Assembly (NCBI RefSeq): GCF_000686665.1
Contig: NZ_JMLH01000021.1
Location: 1-38,465, forward strand
Length of the DNA stretch: 38,465 nucleotides
Direction of reading: 5' to 3'
From: Thomasclavelia saccharogumia DSM 17460
GTDB lineage: Bacteria; Bacillota_I; Bacilli_A; Erysipelotrichales; Coprobacillaceae
Position 1 is the stretch's first letter. Every line of letters begins with the position of its first letter. This document shows, in pieces, positions 16,059 through 23,439 of this stretch. The position numbers and the translations under genes were made by a program. The notes below the pieces were generated by a model that had not been told where the DNA came from, did not search any database, and worked only from the letters and a program-made list of their open reading frames with translations.

Positions 16059-17204
16059 TCAAAAAACTTTATTTTCCTCTATTAATGTCAACTTCCTCTT
16101 TAATATGTATTTATTAAGGATTTCAGATGAAAATCTATTTTTTGCATACTCACAAGAATACGATGATAATTGTTTAATAAGTTTATTATTATTAATATGT
16201 TGCATTTTTTCTTTCAATTCACTTACATTCTTACTTTGAAATAAATATCCTGTTTTTCCTGCTTCCATTGCGTCCCTTGGCCCAGGTATATCTGATACAA
16301 TTACTGGAGTTCCCATTGCTTCAGCTTCAATAACTACATTTCCAAAGCCTTCACGATAACTTGGTAAAATCAAAACATCAATTGCTGCATAATATTTTTC
16401 AACTTCATTTACACTCCCAATAAAAATAATATTTTTATCTTTTTTTGCGCGCTCAAATAATATTGCATCTAAATGATTCTTTTTCTCAACCTCACCTACA
16501 AACAGCAACTTTGTATTATTATTTAATGAAAAAAAAGCCTCTAATAACTCATTAATACCTTTATCACGCGTGATTCTTCCTATAAATCCATAAATAAAAT
16601 CATCATTTTTTAAATTATATTTTTTTCTTATTTCATTTCGCCATTTTTCTCTATACTCAATATTAAACTTTGTAAAATCAACTCCACCTGTACTACCATA
16701 AAATATTACAGTTGCTTTATCTTTATTAAATATTTTTTCCCTAATTCCTAATTCTAAATTTGAATAACTTACACATTCAACATGTGTTGATAAAAAACAT
16801 GTAATTTGTTCTATTAATTTAAATATATATTTTAAAATTCCTTTAAACCCTAAATATCTAAATCCCATACAATGATAATTTCTAATTAAACACTTTGCTT
16901 TTTTGGCTGCAATAGCACTATATAAAGCTGCATTAGGTGTTGAATATTGTATTAAATCAAATTTTTCTCTTTTAAAAATTTTAATTAATTGTTGAATAGT
17001 ATTAATTGAATTAAAAATTGAAATCCCTCTTGGAATTTTAACTGGTATAAACTTTATATCTTTTCCTAACTCTTCAACCAATTGAGCATCATAATTACAA
17101 ATTACTGTAACATCAAAACCATTTTTCGATAAATACATAAATTGAGGTAAAAAAAAAGCCCTTATTGTTGTTGGAATAGTAACTACATAACATATTTTCT
17201 TCAT
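16059..17204 (-). CDS. GT4 glycosyltransferase, PglA-like, locus B
   Basis: Start taken at ATG 17202-17204 (381 residues, MKKICYVVTIPTTIRAFFLP), sharing one base with the stop of the acetyltransferase gene (TAATG) and with AAGGA/GGTG upstream; the frame extends further only inside that gene. The GT-B fold is visible: N-terminal domain to about residue 185, then FIYGFIGRITRDKGINEL and PSYREGFGNVVIEAEAMGTP, the E-x7-E phosphate-binding motif, then SDIPGPRDAM. Proteins with this N-terminus commonly follow bacillosamine priming genes and add the second sugar (PglA adds alpha-1,3-GalNAc in Campylobacter). Its position straight after the PglE/C/D set supports the same role: first transfer onto the lipid-linked amino sugar. 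Confidence 0.9.
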   Translation of the reverse strand: MKKICYVVTIPTTIRAFFLPQFMYLSKNGFDVTVICNYDAQLVEELGKDIKFIPVKIPRGISIFNSINTIQQLIKIFKREKFDLIQYSTPNAALYSAIAAKKAKCLIRNYHCMGFRYLGFKGILKYIFKLIEQITCFLSTHVECVSYSNLELGIREKIFNKDKATVIFYGSTGGVDFTKFNIEYREKWRNEIRKKYNLKNDDFIYGFIGRITRDKGINELLEAFFSLNNNTKLLFVGEVEKKNHLDAILFERAKKDKNIIFIGSVNEVEKYYAAIDVLILPSYREGFGNVVIEAEAMGTPVIVSDIPGPRDAMEAGKTGYLFQSKNVSELKEKMQHINNNKLIKQLSSYSCEYAKNRFSSEILNKYILKRKLTLIEENKVF

Positions 17205-17821
17205 TACTTCACCATCCTTGCTGGAGCACCCACATATGTACCGCAATTACTGATATCATCAATGACTACTGTTCCGGCTCCGATTATACAGTCATCTGCA
17301 ATACTTATATTGTTTATTACCGATGTTCCTGTTCCTACCCAGGTATTTTCTCCTACTTTTACTGTACCTGCGATATGTACTCCCGGTGAAATATGTACGT
17401 AATCTTTAATCATACAGTCATGATCTACTGATGAAGCTGTATTGATGATACATCCTTTTCCGATCATAGTATCTGCGTTTATTACTGCATTAGCCATTAC
17501 CACTGTTCCTTCTTTGATTAAAACAGTTTTATCAACTATTGCATTAGGATGTATAAGTACCGGCTGAATGATATCTTTATCTGACAAGATTTGGGTAATT
17601 CTTTTTCGGATTTTATTATTTCCTATCGCTACAAAGAAATCATGATCATCAATAAACTTATCAATATCACTGCATGTACCAATTACCTTATATTTACCAT
17701 TACTTTTCTTTGATCTGTCATCATCTAAAAAGGCTATCTCTTTGTATCCATCTAATTCTGCAATATCTGCGACAACCTTTCCATGTCCGCTTGCTCCAAT
17801 AATTATTAATCTCTCATTCAT
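17204..17821 (-). CDS. PglD/NeuD-type sugar O- or N-acetyltransferase, locus B
   Basis: A 205-residue protein: a small Rossmann-like domain (LIIIGASGHGKVVADIAEL, FLDDDRSKKSNGKY) followed by a left-handed parallel beta-helix of hexapeptide repeats (from about residue 85). The catalytic His region is SSVDHDCMIKDYVHISPGVH, and the coenzyme-A end is IIGAGTVVIDDISNCGTYVG with APARMVK. In the context of the aminotransferase and the priming transferase just upstream, it fits PglD, which acetylates UDP-4-amino-sugar to UDP-diacetylbacillosamine. NeuD-type sialic-acid O-acetylation is unlikely because no sialic acid genes are present. It overlaps the priming transferase by 8 bases. Local GC is clearly higher than in the following transferase genes. 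Confidence 0.87.
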   Translation of the reverse strand: MNERLIIIGASGHGKVVADIAELDGYKEIAFLDDDRSKKSNGKYKVIGTCSDIDKFIDDHDFFVAIGNNKIRKRITQILSDKDIIQPVLIHPNAIVDKTVLIKEGTVVMANAVINADTMIGKGCIINTASSVDHDCMIKDYVHISPGVHIAGTVKVGENTWVGTGTSVINNISIADDCIIGAGTVVIDDISNCGTYVGAPARMVK

Positions 17822-18458
17822 TGATATTACCCATGAATTCTTCCATTGTTGCCGACGTTGTAGAAGAAATCCCTTCCTGTTTGATAAATGCTTTATGTAC
17901 CGTTTCTATCAAGATCTTCACATCTGTTATAAATGTAATATGATCTACATATTCAACATCCAGTCTAAACTTCTCTGTCCATGTAATATTGTTTCTCCCA
18001 TGTACCTGGGCATATCCTGATAATCCTGGTCTTACTTCATGTCTTCGATGCTGTTCCTCATTATATTTTGGCAGATATCTTACTAATAATGGCCTAGGTC
18101 CAATTATTGACATATCACCTTTTAAGATATTTAAAGCTTCCGGTAGCTCATCAAGACTTGTTGCTCTTAATAATTTTCCAAACTTTGTTAATCGCATTTC
18201 ATCTGGCAGCAAATTGCCTTTTTCATCTCTTTCATCTGTCATCGTTCTAAATTTATACAGATTGAATATCTTTTCATCTTTACCTGGTCTTTCCTGCTTA
18301 AACAGTACTGGACTGCCTAATTTGATCCTTACTAACAGTGCAATGATCAGATACAGCCAGCTAAATACGATCAGTGCCAGTAAAGAACAGATGATATCTA
18401 TCGGTCTTTTTAAATACTTTTCATATGGTCCATATGCTTTATGCCTGTTTTCCATCAT
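17814..18458 (-). CDS. Priming phosphoglycosyltransferase, PglC-like, locus B
   Basis: The protein begins MMENRHKAYGPYEKYLKRPI (start at 18458, because AAAGGA is too close to the alternative ATG at 18464). One re-entrant hydrophobic segment, DIICSLLALIVFSWLYLIIA, is followed by the bacterial sugar transferase core: FKQERPGKDEKIFNLYKFRT, LRATSLDELPEALNILKGDM, SIIGPRPLLVRYLPKY and EVRPGLSGYAQVHGRN. The DE pair in SLDELPE is the catalytic dyad of this monotopic family. It has no N-terminal multispan domain, so it is the short form like Campylobacter PglC. It moves a phospho-sugar, here probably diacetylbacillosamine phosphate, from UDP to undecaprenyl phosphate. The C-terminal EGISSTTSATMEEFMGN tail is typical of this subgroup. 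Confidence 0.9.
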   Translation of the reverse strand: MMENRHKAYGPYEKYLKRPIDIICSLLALIVFSWLYLIIALLVRIKLGSPVLFKQERPGKDEKIFNLYKFRTMTDERDEKGNLLPDEMRLTKFGKLLRATSLDELPEALNILKGDMSIIGPRPLLVRYLPKYNEEQHRRHEVRPGLSGYAQVHGRNNITWTEKFRLDVEYVDHITFITDVKILIETVHKAFIKQEGISSTTSATMEEFMGNINE

Positions 18459-19588
18459 TTCCATAATTCCTTTATGATGTTGCAGATCCTTTCCAGATCT
18501 TCATCATTCATCTTTGTATCACTTGGTAAACATACTCCATTATTAAACAGCTTTTCTGATGTCTGATCATTGTCTATATAATCATGATCTTTGAATACCG
18601 GCTGTAAGTGCATCGGTTTCCATACTGGTCTTGATTCGATATCATTTTCTTCTAATGCTGCCATTATATCTATTGGTCTTACTTTACAGTTTTCATCTAA
18701 CTGAATCGTTGACAACCAGCAGTTGGAATATGATCCATACTTGTCTCTTGGCATCATCGTTAGCCCTTCTAAATTACCTATCTCTTTTTGATAGTATTCA
18801 TAGATATATCTTTTCTTAGCTATCCTTTGATCCAGTACCTTTAACTGGCCTCTTCCGATTCCAGCTACGATATTGCTCATACGATAGTTATAACCTATTT
18901 CCTTATGCTCATAATGTCTTGCCTGTTCTCTTGCCTGCGTTGACCAGAATAATACTTTCTTTGCTTTTTTTGCAGCATCATCAGTGTTGAATAACAACAT
19001 TCCTCCTCCCGATGAGGTAATGATCTTGTTTCCATTGAATGAAATGATGCCATAATCACCAAATGTTCCTGTATACTGACCATTTACTGTCGTTCCTAAA
19101 GATTCAGCAGCATCTTCGATCAAAGGTACACCATATTCATCACGGATTTCTTTGATTTCTTTAATATTAGCTGTCAGTCCATAAAGATGAACGACAATAA
19201 CAGCTTTAGGCAGATTATCTTTATACTTTTTAAAAGCTTTTCTTAAAGCAGCAGGAGACATATTCCATGACTCATCACTGTCAATAAATACCGGTACAGC
19301 TTTTTCATAAGTAATAGGATTAGCTGAAGCACTGAAAGTTAAACTCTGGCAGAAAACAAGATCATCCTGTTTAATGCCGATACTTTTTAAAGCCATATGA
19401 ATAGCAGCAGTACCGCAGGATAAAGCAACTGCAGCTTTAGCACCAAGCTTATCCTTCATTTCATTTTCAAATTCATTAACATTTTTACCAAGAGGAGCGA
19501 TCCAGTTGGTATCAAATGCTTCTTTAATATATTCTTTTTCATATCCTTCATCACTCATATGTGGTGATGCTAAAAATATATGTGACAT
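18455..19588 (-). CDS. DegT/DnrJ/EryC1-family PLP aminotransferase, PglE-like, first gene of locus B
   Basis: Start at ATG 19586-19588 (377 residues) rather than the more upstream codon, because GGAGGGG precedes it by six bases and MSHIFLASPHMSDEGYEKEY is the family start. Key blocks are SCGTAAIHMALKSIG (PLP phosphate site), VHLYGLTANI, PLIEDAAESLGTTVNG and IISFNGNKIITSSGGGMLL with the Schiff-base lysine in FNGNK. The sequence pattern matches PglE-type enzymes making UDP-4-amino-4,6-dideoxy-GlcNAc. PglC-like and PglD-like genes follow with overlaps. The required UDP-GlcNAc 4,6-dehydratase (PglF) is not in the window. An extended -10 like sequence (TGT then TATATA, 19637-19642) lies upstream with no convincing -35, and the strong hairpin at 19673-19724 isolates this operon from the integrase gene. 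Confidence 0.9.
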   Translation of the reverse strand: MSHIFLASPHMSDEGYEKEYIKEAFDTNWIAPLGKNVNEFENEMKDKLGAKAAVALSCGTAAIHMALKSIGIKQDDLVFCQSLTFSASANPITYEKAVPVFIDSDESWNMSPAALRKAFKKYKDNLPKAVIVVHLYGLTANIKEIKEIRDEYGVPLIEDAAESLGTTVNGQYTGTFGDYGIISFNGNKIITSSGGGMLLFNTDDAAKKAKKVLFWSTQAREQARHYEHKEIGYNYRMSNIVAGIGRGQLKVLDQRIAKKRYIYEYYQKEIGNLEGLTMMPRDKYGSYSNCWLSTIQLDENCKVRPIDIMAALEENDIESRPVWKPMHLQPVFKDHDYIDNDQTSEKLFNNGVCLPSDTKMNDEDLERICNIIKELWK

Positions 19589-19672
19589 ATTTGTCCCCTC
19601 CATAATTAACAATATGTCGCAATCATCAAGTTAAAATATATAACAATTTTTAATAATTCCCTTAAAAAGACA

Positions 19673-19724
19673 ATAAAACCCCAGTGCAACTATGTAATAT
19701 TTTTAGTTACACTTGGGGTTTTAT
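19673..19724 (-). terminator. Strong hairpin terminator between integrase and locus B
   Basis: Bases 19673-19692 (ATAAAACCCC then AGTGCAACTA) are complementary to 19704-19724 (TAGTTACACT then TGGGGTTTTAT) over about 19-20 bp with one bulge and one mismatch, with loop TGTAATATTTT. The outer A/T pairs give a run of U residues on either strand, so it should terminate transcription in both directions. It lies 130 bases past the integrase stop and 85 bases before the aminotransferase start. Confidence 0.85.
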
Positions 19725-19856
19725 GATCATTAAAAATCTGTAACATGCCCTAGTCAATGATTACGTCATTATAAATGTTGTTTTAAAATCTATTGAAGAT
19801 TTCAAAAGAATTATATGATAATATGACAAAATTTGCAATCAAATATTTAAACTATA

Positions 19857-20918
19857 TTATCTAAACACTTTATTAATCATCACCTGCTTTGTTTTCATAG
19901 TTGGATGAACATAACGATTAAGAGTAATATTAACACTTGAATGTCCTAATATTTCACTAAGAGTACGATCATCCATTCCTGAAACTATACACATTGATGC
20001 AAAAGTATGTCTTAATGTATGATAGTTGGTATCTTCTATTTCTAATTTTTTTAAAACTTTTTTAAAGTATTTAGATAATCTCCTAGGTTCAATAATTTTT
20101 TTATTATCACCAGTTAAAATATAATCATTATCATTATATTTCATTTCTTTTAATACATCTATTAGTATATTCGGTATAGGTACATTACGATAAGATGATT
20201 GACTCTTAGGACTACTTATTACAACTTTTGTTTTATTATTAGTGTTTTGAATACTTATTCTTTGCATAGTATGTTTTACTGATAATATCTTTTTTTGATA
20301 GTCAATATCTTCACCTTTAAGAGTACAAACTTCACCAATTCGTAAACCACAGCATATACTAAAAAGTAATCCAATATTTATATATTTGGGATTACTTTTT
20401 AGATATGTTATCAACTTATATGAATCTTTTTCATCTAATACTTTAATTTTACTTTTTTCCCTTTTTTTAGGAATTATTACATCACCAATCATAGTGTTAC
20501 GATAACCGTAATTATACGAATATTTAAGTATTTTTTTAACTATATATGTAATTGTCCTTAAGCTACTATATGAAAGCCCCTGTTTATTATTTCCACCACT
20601 AATACTCATTTTTTCTAAAAATCTATTAATATTAATTTCATTAATCTTTTTAATATCATAAAAACCTAAATATGGAATTATATATAAATTAACAATAGTC
20701 CTATATTTATGAAAAGTCTGTGGTTTTATACTAGGTTTTATTGAATCAAGCCAAATATTAGCAACCTTTTCAACATTAACACTTTTTTCTACTATTAAAT
20801 CATTTTTCTCTAAATCAACTATCTCTATTTCCGGATAAATATCTGTAAATACTGAATTAGAGATAGGTGTCCCATCTCTACTATATCCTAAAATAATTTT
20901 TATTTCATATTTTCTCAT
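19857..20918 (-). CDS. Tyrosine recombinase/integrase, complete
   Basis: A 353-residue protein with the three-part layout of Tn916-type integrases: a small N-terminal arm-binding region (KIILGYSRDGTPISNSVFTD), a SAM-like core-binding domain (VEKVANIWLDSIKPSIKPQT) and the catalytic domain. All catalytic residues are present: R193 in CGLRIGEVCTL, K238 in SSPKSQ, H300 and R303 in YHTLRHTFAS, H326 in ILGHSS and the nucleophile Y336 in LNRYVHP. The start has AAAGGA eight bases upstream. No excisionase, relaxase, phage or plasmid gene and no tRNA is in the window, so it is either the last survivor of a mobile element or a dedicated recombinase acting on DNA of the capsule region. It is transcribed in the same direction as the loci, with its own terminator downstream and repeated ATATTACG motifs upstream. 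Confidence 0.92.
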   Translation of the reverse strand: MRKYEIKIILGYSRDGTPISNSVFTDIYPEIEIVDLEKNDLIVEKSVNVEKVANIWLDSIKPSIKPQTFHKYRTIVNLYIIPYLGFYDIKKINEININRFLEKMSISGGNNKQGLSYSSLRTITYIVKKILKYSYNYGYRNTMIGDVIIPKKREKSKIKVLDEKDSYKLITYLKSNPKYINIGLLFSICCGLRIGEVCTLKGEDIDYQKKILSVKHTMQRISIQNTNNKTKVVISSPKSQSSYRNVPIPNILIDVLKEMKYNDNDYILTGDNKKIIEPRRLSKYFKKVLKKLEIEDTNYHTLRHTFASMCIVSGMDDRTLSEILGHSSVNITLNRYVHPTMKTKQVMINKVFR

Positions 20919-20959
20919 ATTATTTGTCCTTTCATTTAATCATAACCGTGCCTAAAAGA

Positions 20960-21055
20960 CGTAATATGAACTTACTTTGTAAAGGCACATTTTAAGAATA
21001 TCAACATTCTTTACGTTAAAACCTAAAGATAATTTAATAAAAAAATCATATTACG
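20960..21055. repeat. Inverted 10-bp repeat upstream of the integrase gene
   Basis: CGTAATATGA at 20960-20969 is repeated in inverse orientation as TCATATTACG at 21046-21055, and the ATATTACG core occurs again at 21283-21290. Between them, GTGCCT (20949-20954 region) and AGGCAC could pair in the integrase mRNA leader. Clusters of short repeats beside an integrase gene often are arm-type binding sites of that integrase. In DNA this rich in A and T, chance is a real alternative. Confidence 0.4.
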
Positions 21056-21321
21056 AATATTCCACAACATCAATATCTGAAAGATATTCAAAATTTTCTA
21101 TCATAGGATATTTTATAAGATAAACAGTATTTAGATTTAAATTCATCAAGGATAAAATAAAAATTAATATTATTAAAAAATTTTTATACTTATTATTTTT
21201 TAGAACAAAGTATTATATTATTCATTACACTAACTAAAATTAGGAACAGTTTATTTAAATTTAACTCATATACACTTCATTTATATTACGCAAAAATACA
21301 ACTATAAGGGTACTTGCATTT

Positions 21322-21349
21322 ATAAAATAAAGCCACTTTTTAGTGGCTT
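21322..21349 (-). terminator. Intrinsic terminator in the gap downstream of locus A
   Basis: AAGCCACT (21330-21337) and AGTGGCTT (21342-21349) form a perfect 8-bp stem with a 4-base loop, and on the minus strand TATTTTAT follows. It probably served the decayed gene at about 21590-21770 and now ends transcription leaving locus A about 600 bases after its last gene. Confidence 0.75.
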
Positions 21350-21477
21350 CGAAGTCATTATTTTTATAATTTAAAATCTTAATTCTATTTCGTGCATATT
21401 AGTAAAGATGAAAACACTCCTATTCATAACATCAAGCTCAAATTACATTAAAATTGATTAATGCTGGACCACTCATT

Positions 21478-21501
21478 TAATTACATAGGCCTATGTAATT
21501 A
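21478..21501. repeat. Perfect 24-bp palindrome
   Basis: The half TAATTACATAGG is followed directly by its exact reverse complement, with no spacer. It lies in the gene-free stretch between locus A and the integrase. A perfect spacer-free palindrome fits a site bound by a dimeric protein, such as an operator or a recombination or resolution core, better than a terminator hairpin. Confidence 0.7.
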
Positions 21502-21952
21502 TTGGCAAAAGATATACACATCAACTCATTAACATTGACAATCATTTTATTGCTCACCAATAATTCTTTAAACATAAATCAATATCACTAACGGTAATAG
21601 AAATTTTCTTACTTGCTTTAATGACTACCATAAATATGAAAAATCATTATCATTTTTTCAGTTTCAGAATAACCAAGATAGATGATTCTTTTCAACTTTT
21701 AGAAACATAATTCATTAAAGAATGCTCAGCGTAACATTCTATTATTGTTTCATCAAATGAATAACACTAATTAATAATAGCTTAAATACTGATATCTTTG
21801 TTCATTTATCATATAAATATCTCGTCTTATCGATGACACTGTAATTATATATTAAAATATTTTTAAATGTATAATATTTGATGTTCATATATTATGTTTC
21901 CATCTACTGTACACTTTTAATTGCAACAATTATATATAAAATATGTTCTATT

Positions 21953-23002
21953 TTATCTTTTAGTTTTCATATAATTATATACTTTTGCATACAATGAAAT
22001 CAAAAATATACTTTTACTTTTATATATATAATATTTAATTTTCTCATTTCTTCCTAAACTACATATTTTCTTATTAATATTTTTATTTTCTTTAACTTCA
22101 AATAATCTATATTTTAAAAATTTTCTTTTTTCCATTGGTGTCATTTTATTATTTGGATTATATAAATCAATAGCAAATTTAATTATACTCTCCAAATATC
22201 TTTTTGATAAATATTTTTCATATAATTCCTTATCAACTTGCTTTTTTTTCATTTTTTGATCAAAAGAAGAAAGAATATACATACCTTTATCTACTCCTAA
22301 CTTGCTAGGAACTCTATACGTATGCATCAATGATTTTTCATTCAATCTATAATTATATAGATTCATATTAATTAAACCAATCTTTCCCCACAATATTATA
22401 GAACTAAGATAATCCGCATAAAAAAGCCAATCTTCTGCATAACGAATAGATTCATCAAATCTAATATTATTATCGTTAATAATTTTAGCTTTAAAACATC
22501 CACTCCACATCATGGCGCCTATTGATTTATTTTTAGTATTTAATGTTCCAAAAAATAATGGCTGAAATAAAACATCAGATTTATAAATACCATCTTTTAA
22601 TGGAAGATCATATTTTAATGTATGATTACTATCAAATTTATTATGGCCACAAATCGATAAACATATCTGGTCATCACAACACGCTTTAACTAATTTATCT
22701 ACATAATCTTTTTCAACAAAATCATCACTATCCACAAATAATATATATTCCCCTTTAGCTTTATCAAGAGCTGAATTTCTAGCACCAGATAAACCTTTTT
22801 TTCTACAATTTTTTAATAATTTTATACGGCTATCTTCTTTAGATAATTTTTTACATATCATAAAAGAATTATCCTCGCTAAAATCATCACATATAATAAT
22901 TTCTATATTAGAATATGTTTGTAAAACTAATGATTTTATACATTCTTCTACATACTCCTCTGTATTATATACAGGAATGATTATTGATACTAGTTTTTCC
23001 AT
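21953..23002 (-). CDS. GT2 glycosyltransferase, last gene of locus A
   Basis: A 349-residue GT2 enzyme from ATG 23000-23002 (MEKLVSIIIPVYNTEEYVEE); a second ATG four codons upstream has its purine-rich site too close. Motifs: EIIICDDFSEDNS, GLSGARNSALDKAKGEYILF and VDSDDFVEKDY, then IRYAEDWLFYADYLSS. The catalytic domain covers the first 220 residues, with a basic C-terminal region. It comes after the flippase and a 437-base stretch, so it may be a later addition to locus A or transcribed at a low level. Donor and linkage unknown. Confidence 0.9.
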   Translation of the reverse strand: MEKLVSIIIPVYNTEEYVEECIKSLVLQTYSNIEIIICDDFSEDNSFMICKKLSKEDSRIKLLKNCRKKGLSGARNSALDKAKGEYILFVDSDDFVEKDYVDKLVKACCDDQICLSICGHNKFDSNHTLKYDLPLKDGIYKSDVLFQPLFFGTLNTKNKSIGAMMWSGCFKAKIINDNNIRFDESIRYAEDWLFYADYLSSIILWGKIGLINMNLYNYRLNEKSLMHTYRVPSKLGVDKGMYILSSFDQKMKKKQVDKELYEKYLSKRYLESIIKFAIDLYNPNNKMTPMEKRKFLKYRLFEVKENKNINKKICSLGRNEKIKYYIYKSKSIFLISLYAKVYNYMKTKR

Positions 23003-23014
23003 TATTTTCCCCAT

Positions 23015-23439
23015 TTTCCTTTGCTTATTGTCATGTAAATATTTTATTAAATATAAAGTTTTACTGAAATTTTACTTCTTTTTCTCATTGATAATGTATA
23101 TTCTAACTTATGTGTTACAAAGCATATCAAAATAAGTAATCTAAAAAATAAATTATTATAAGTAATAAAGCATTAAATCTAAACTTTTTTAATTGCACAA
23201 TATTTTAAATGGTAAGGCTTTAATACAATCAATATCACTTCCTTACTAAAAAAGTAAAGTTTTTTATAAAAATCATTAAACCATCTGTTAAAAGTTAGAT
23301 ATTTACAAAAATATTATTATAGTAACAATCAGTTTATATATTAACATATATATCCAAAAACGTTTGTTACTCTTAATCACAATTTGTATCATTTTAAATA
23401 ATTACTTTGAAATTTGTAAAAAATATTTTGATAAATAAT
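23015..23439 (-). other. Gap between flippase and last GT2 of locus A, extremely AT-rich, decayed frames
   Basis: No intact gene. A minus-strand frame ending at 23179-23181 reads YFCKYLTFNRWFNDFYKKLY then FFSKEVILIVLKPYHLKYCA then IKKV, 44 residues with no start codon, and just upstream is a possible 29-residue hydrophobic frame beginning MIQIVIKSNKRFWIYMLIYK. They look like the decayed end of a gene once present here, family unknown. The GC content is exceptionally low: 7 G or C in the 60 bases at 23401-23460. Confidence 0.4.

Larger units (their letters stand above)
20919..21952 (-). other. One-kilobase gap upstream of the integrase: decayed coding traces, no intact gene
   Basis: Between the integrase and the GT2 at 21953 no intact gene is present. 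Around 21590-21770 the minus strand carries fragments in shifting frames: CYSFDETIIECYAEHSLMNY then VSKS, next RIIYLGYSETEKMIMIFHIY, next KASKKISITVSDIDLCLKNY, joined only if two frameshifts are allowed. They look like one small decayed gene of unknown family. A separate frame ending at 21051-21053 reads KNFLIILIFILSLMNLNLNT then VYLIKYPMIENFEYLSDIDV then VEYS, with a hydrophobic segment; from its ATG at 21144-21146 it would be 31 residues, and I doubt it is a gene. The gap also holds a terminator (21322-21349), a perfect palindrome (21478-21501) and repeated ATATTACG motifs, listed separately. Confidence 0.5.

Noticed and set aside
17989..18477. Plus-strand open frame of 162 codons opposite the priming transferase
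   Set aside because: It is the antisense shadow of a well conserved gene, has no recognisable domain and its composition follows the complement of the real protein.
19613..21952. Invertible promoter flanked by long inverted repeats
   Set aside because: I found only 10-bp repeats and a spacer-free palindrome. No pair of repeats of 15 bp or more encloses a promoter within the window.
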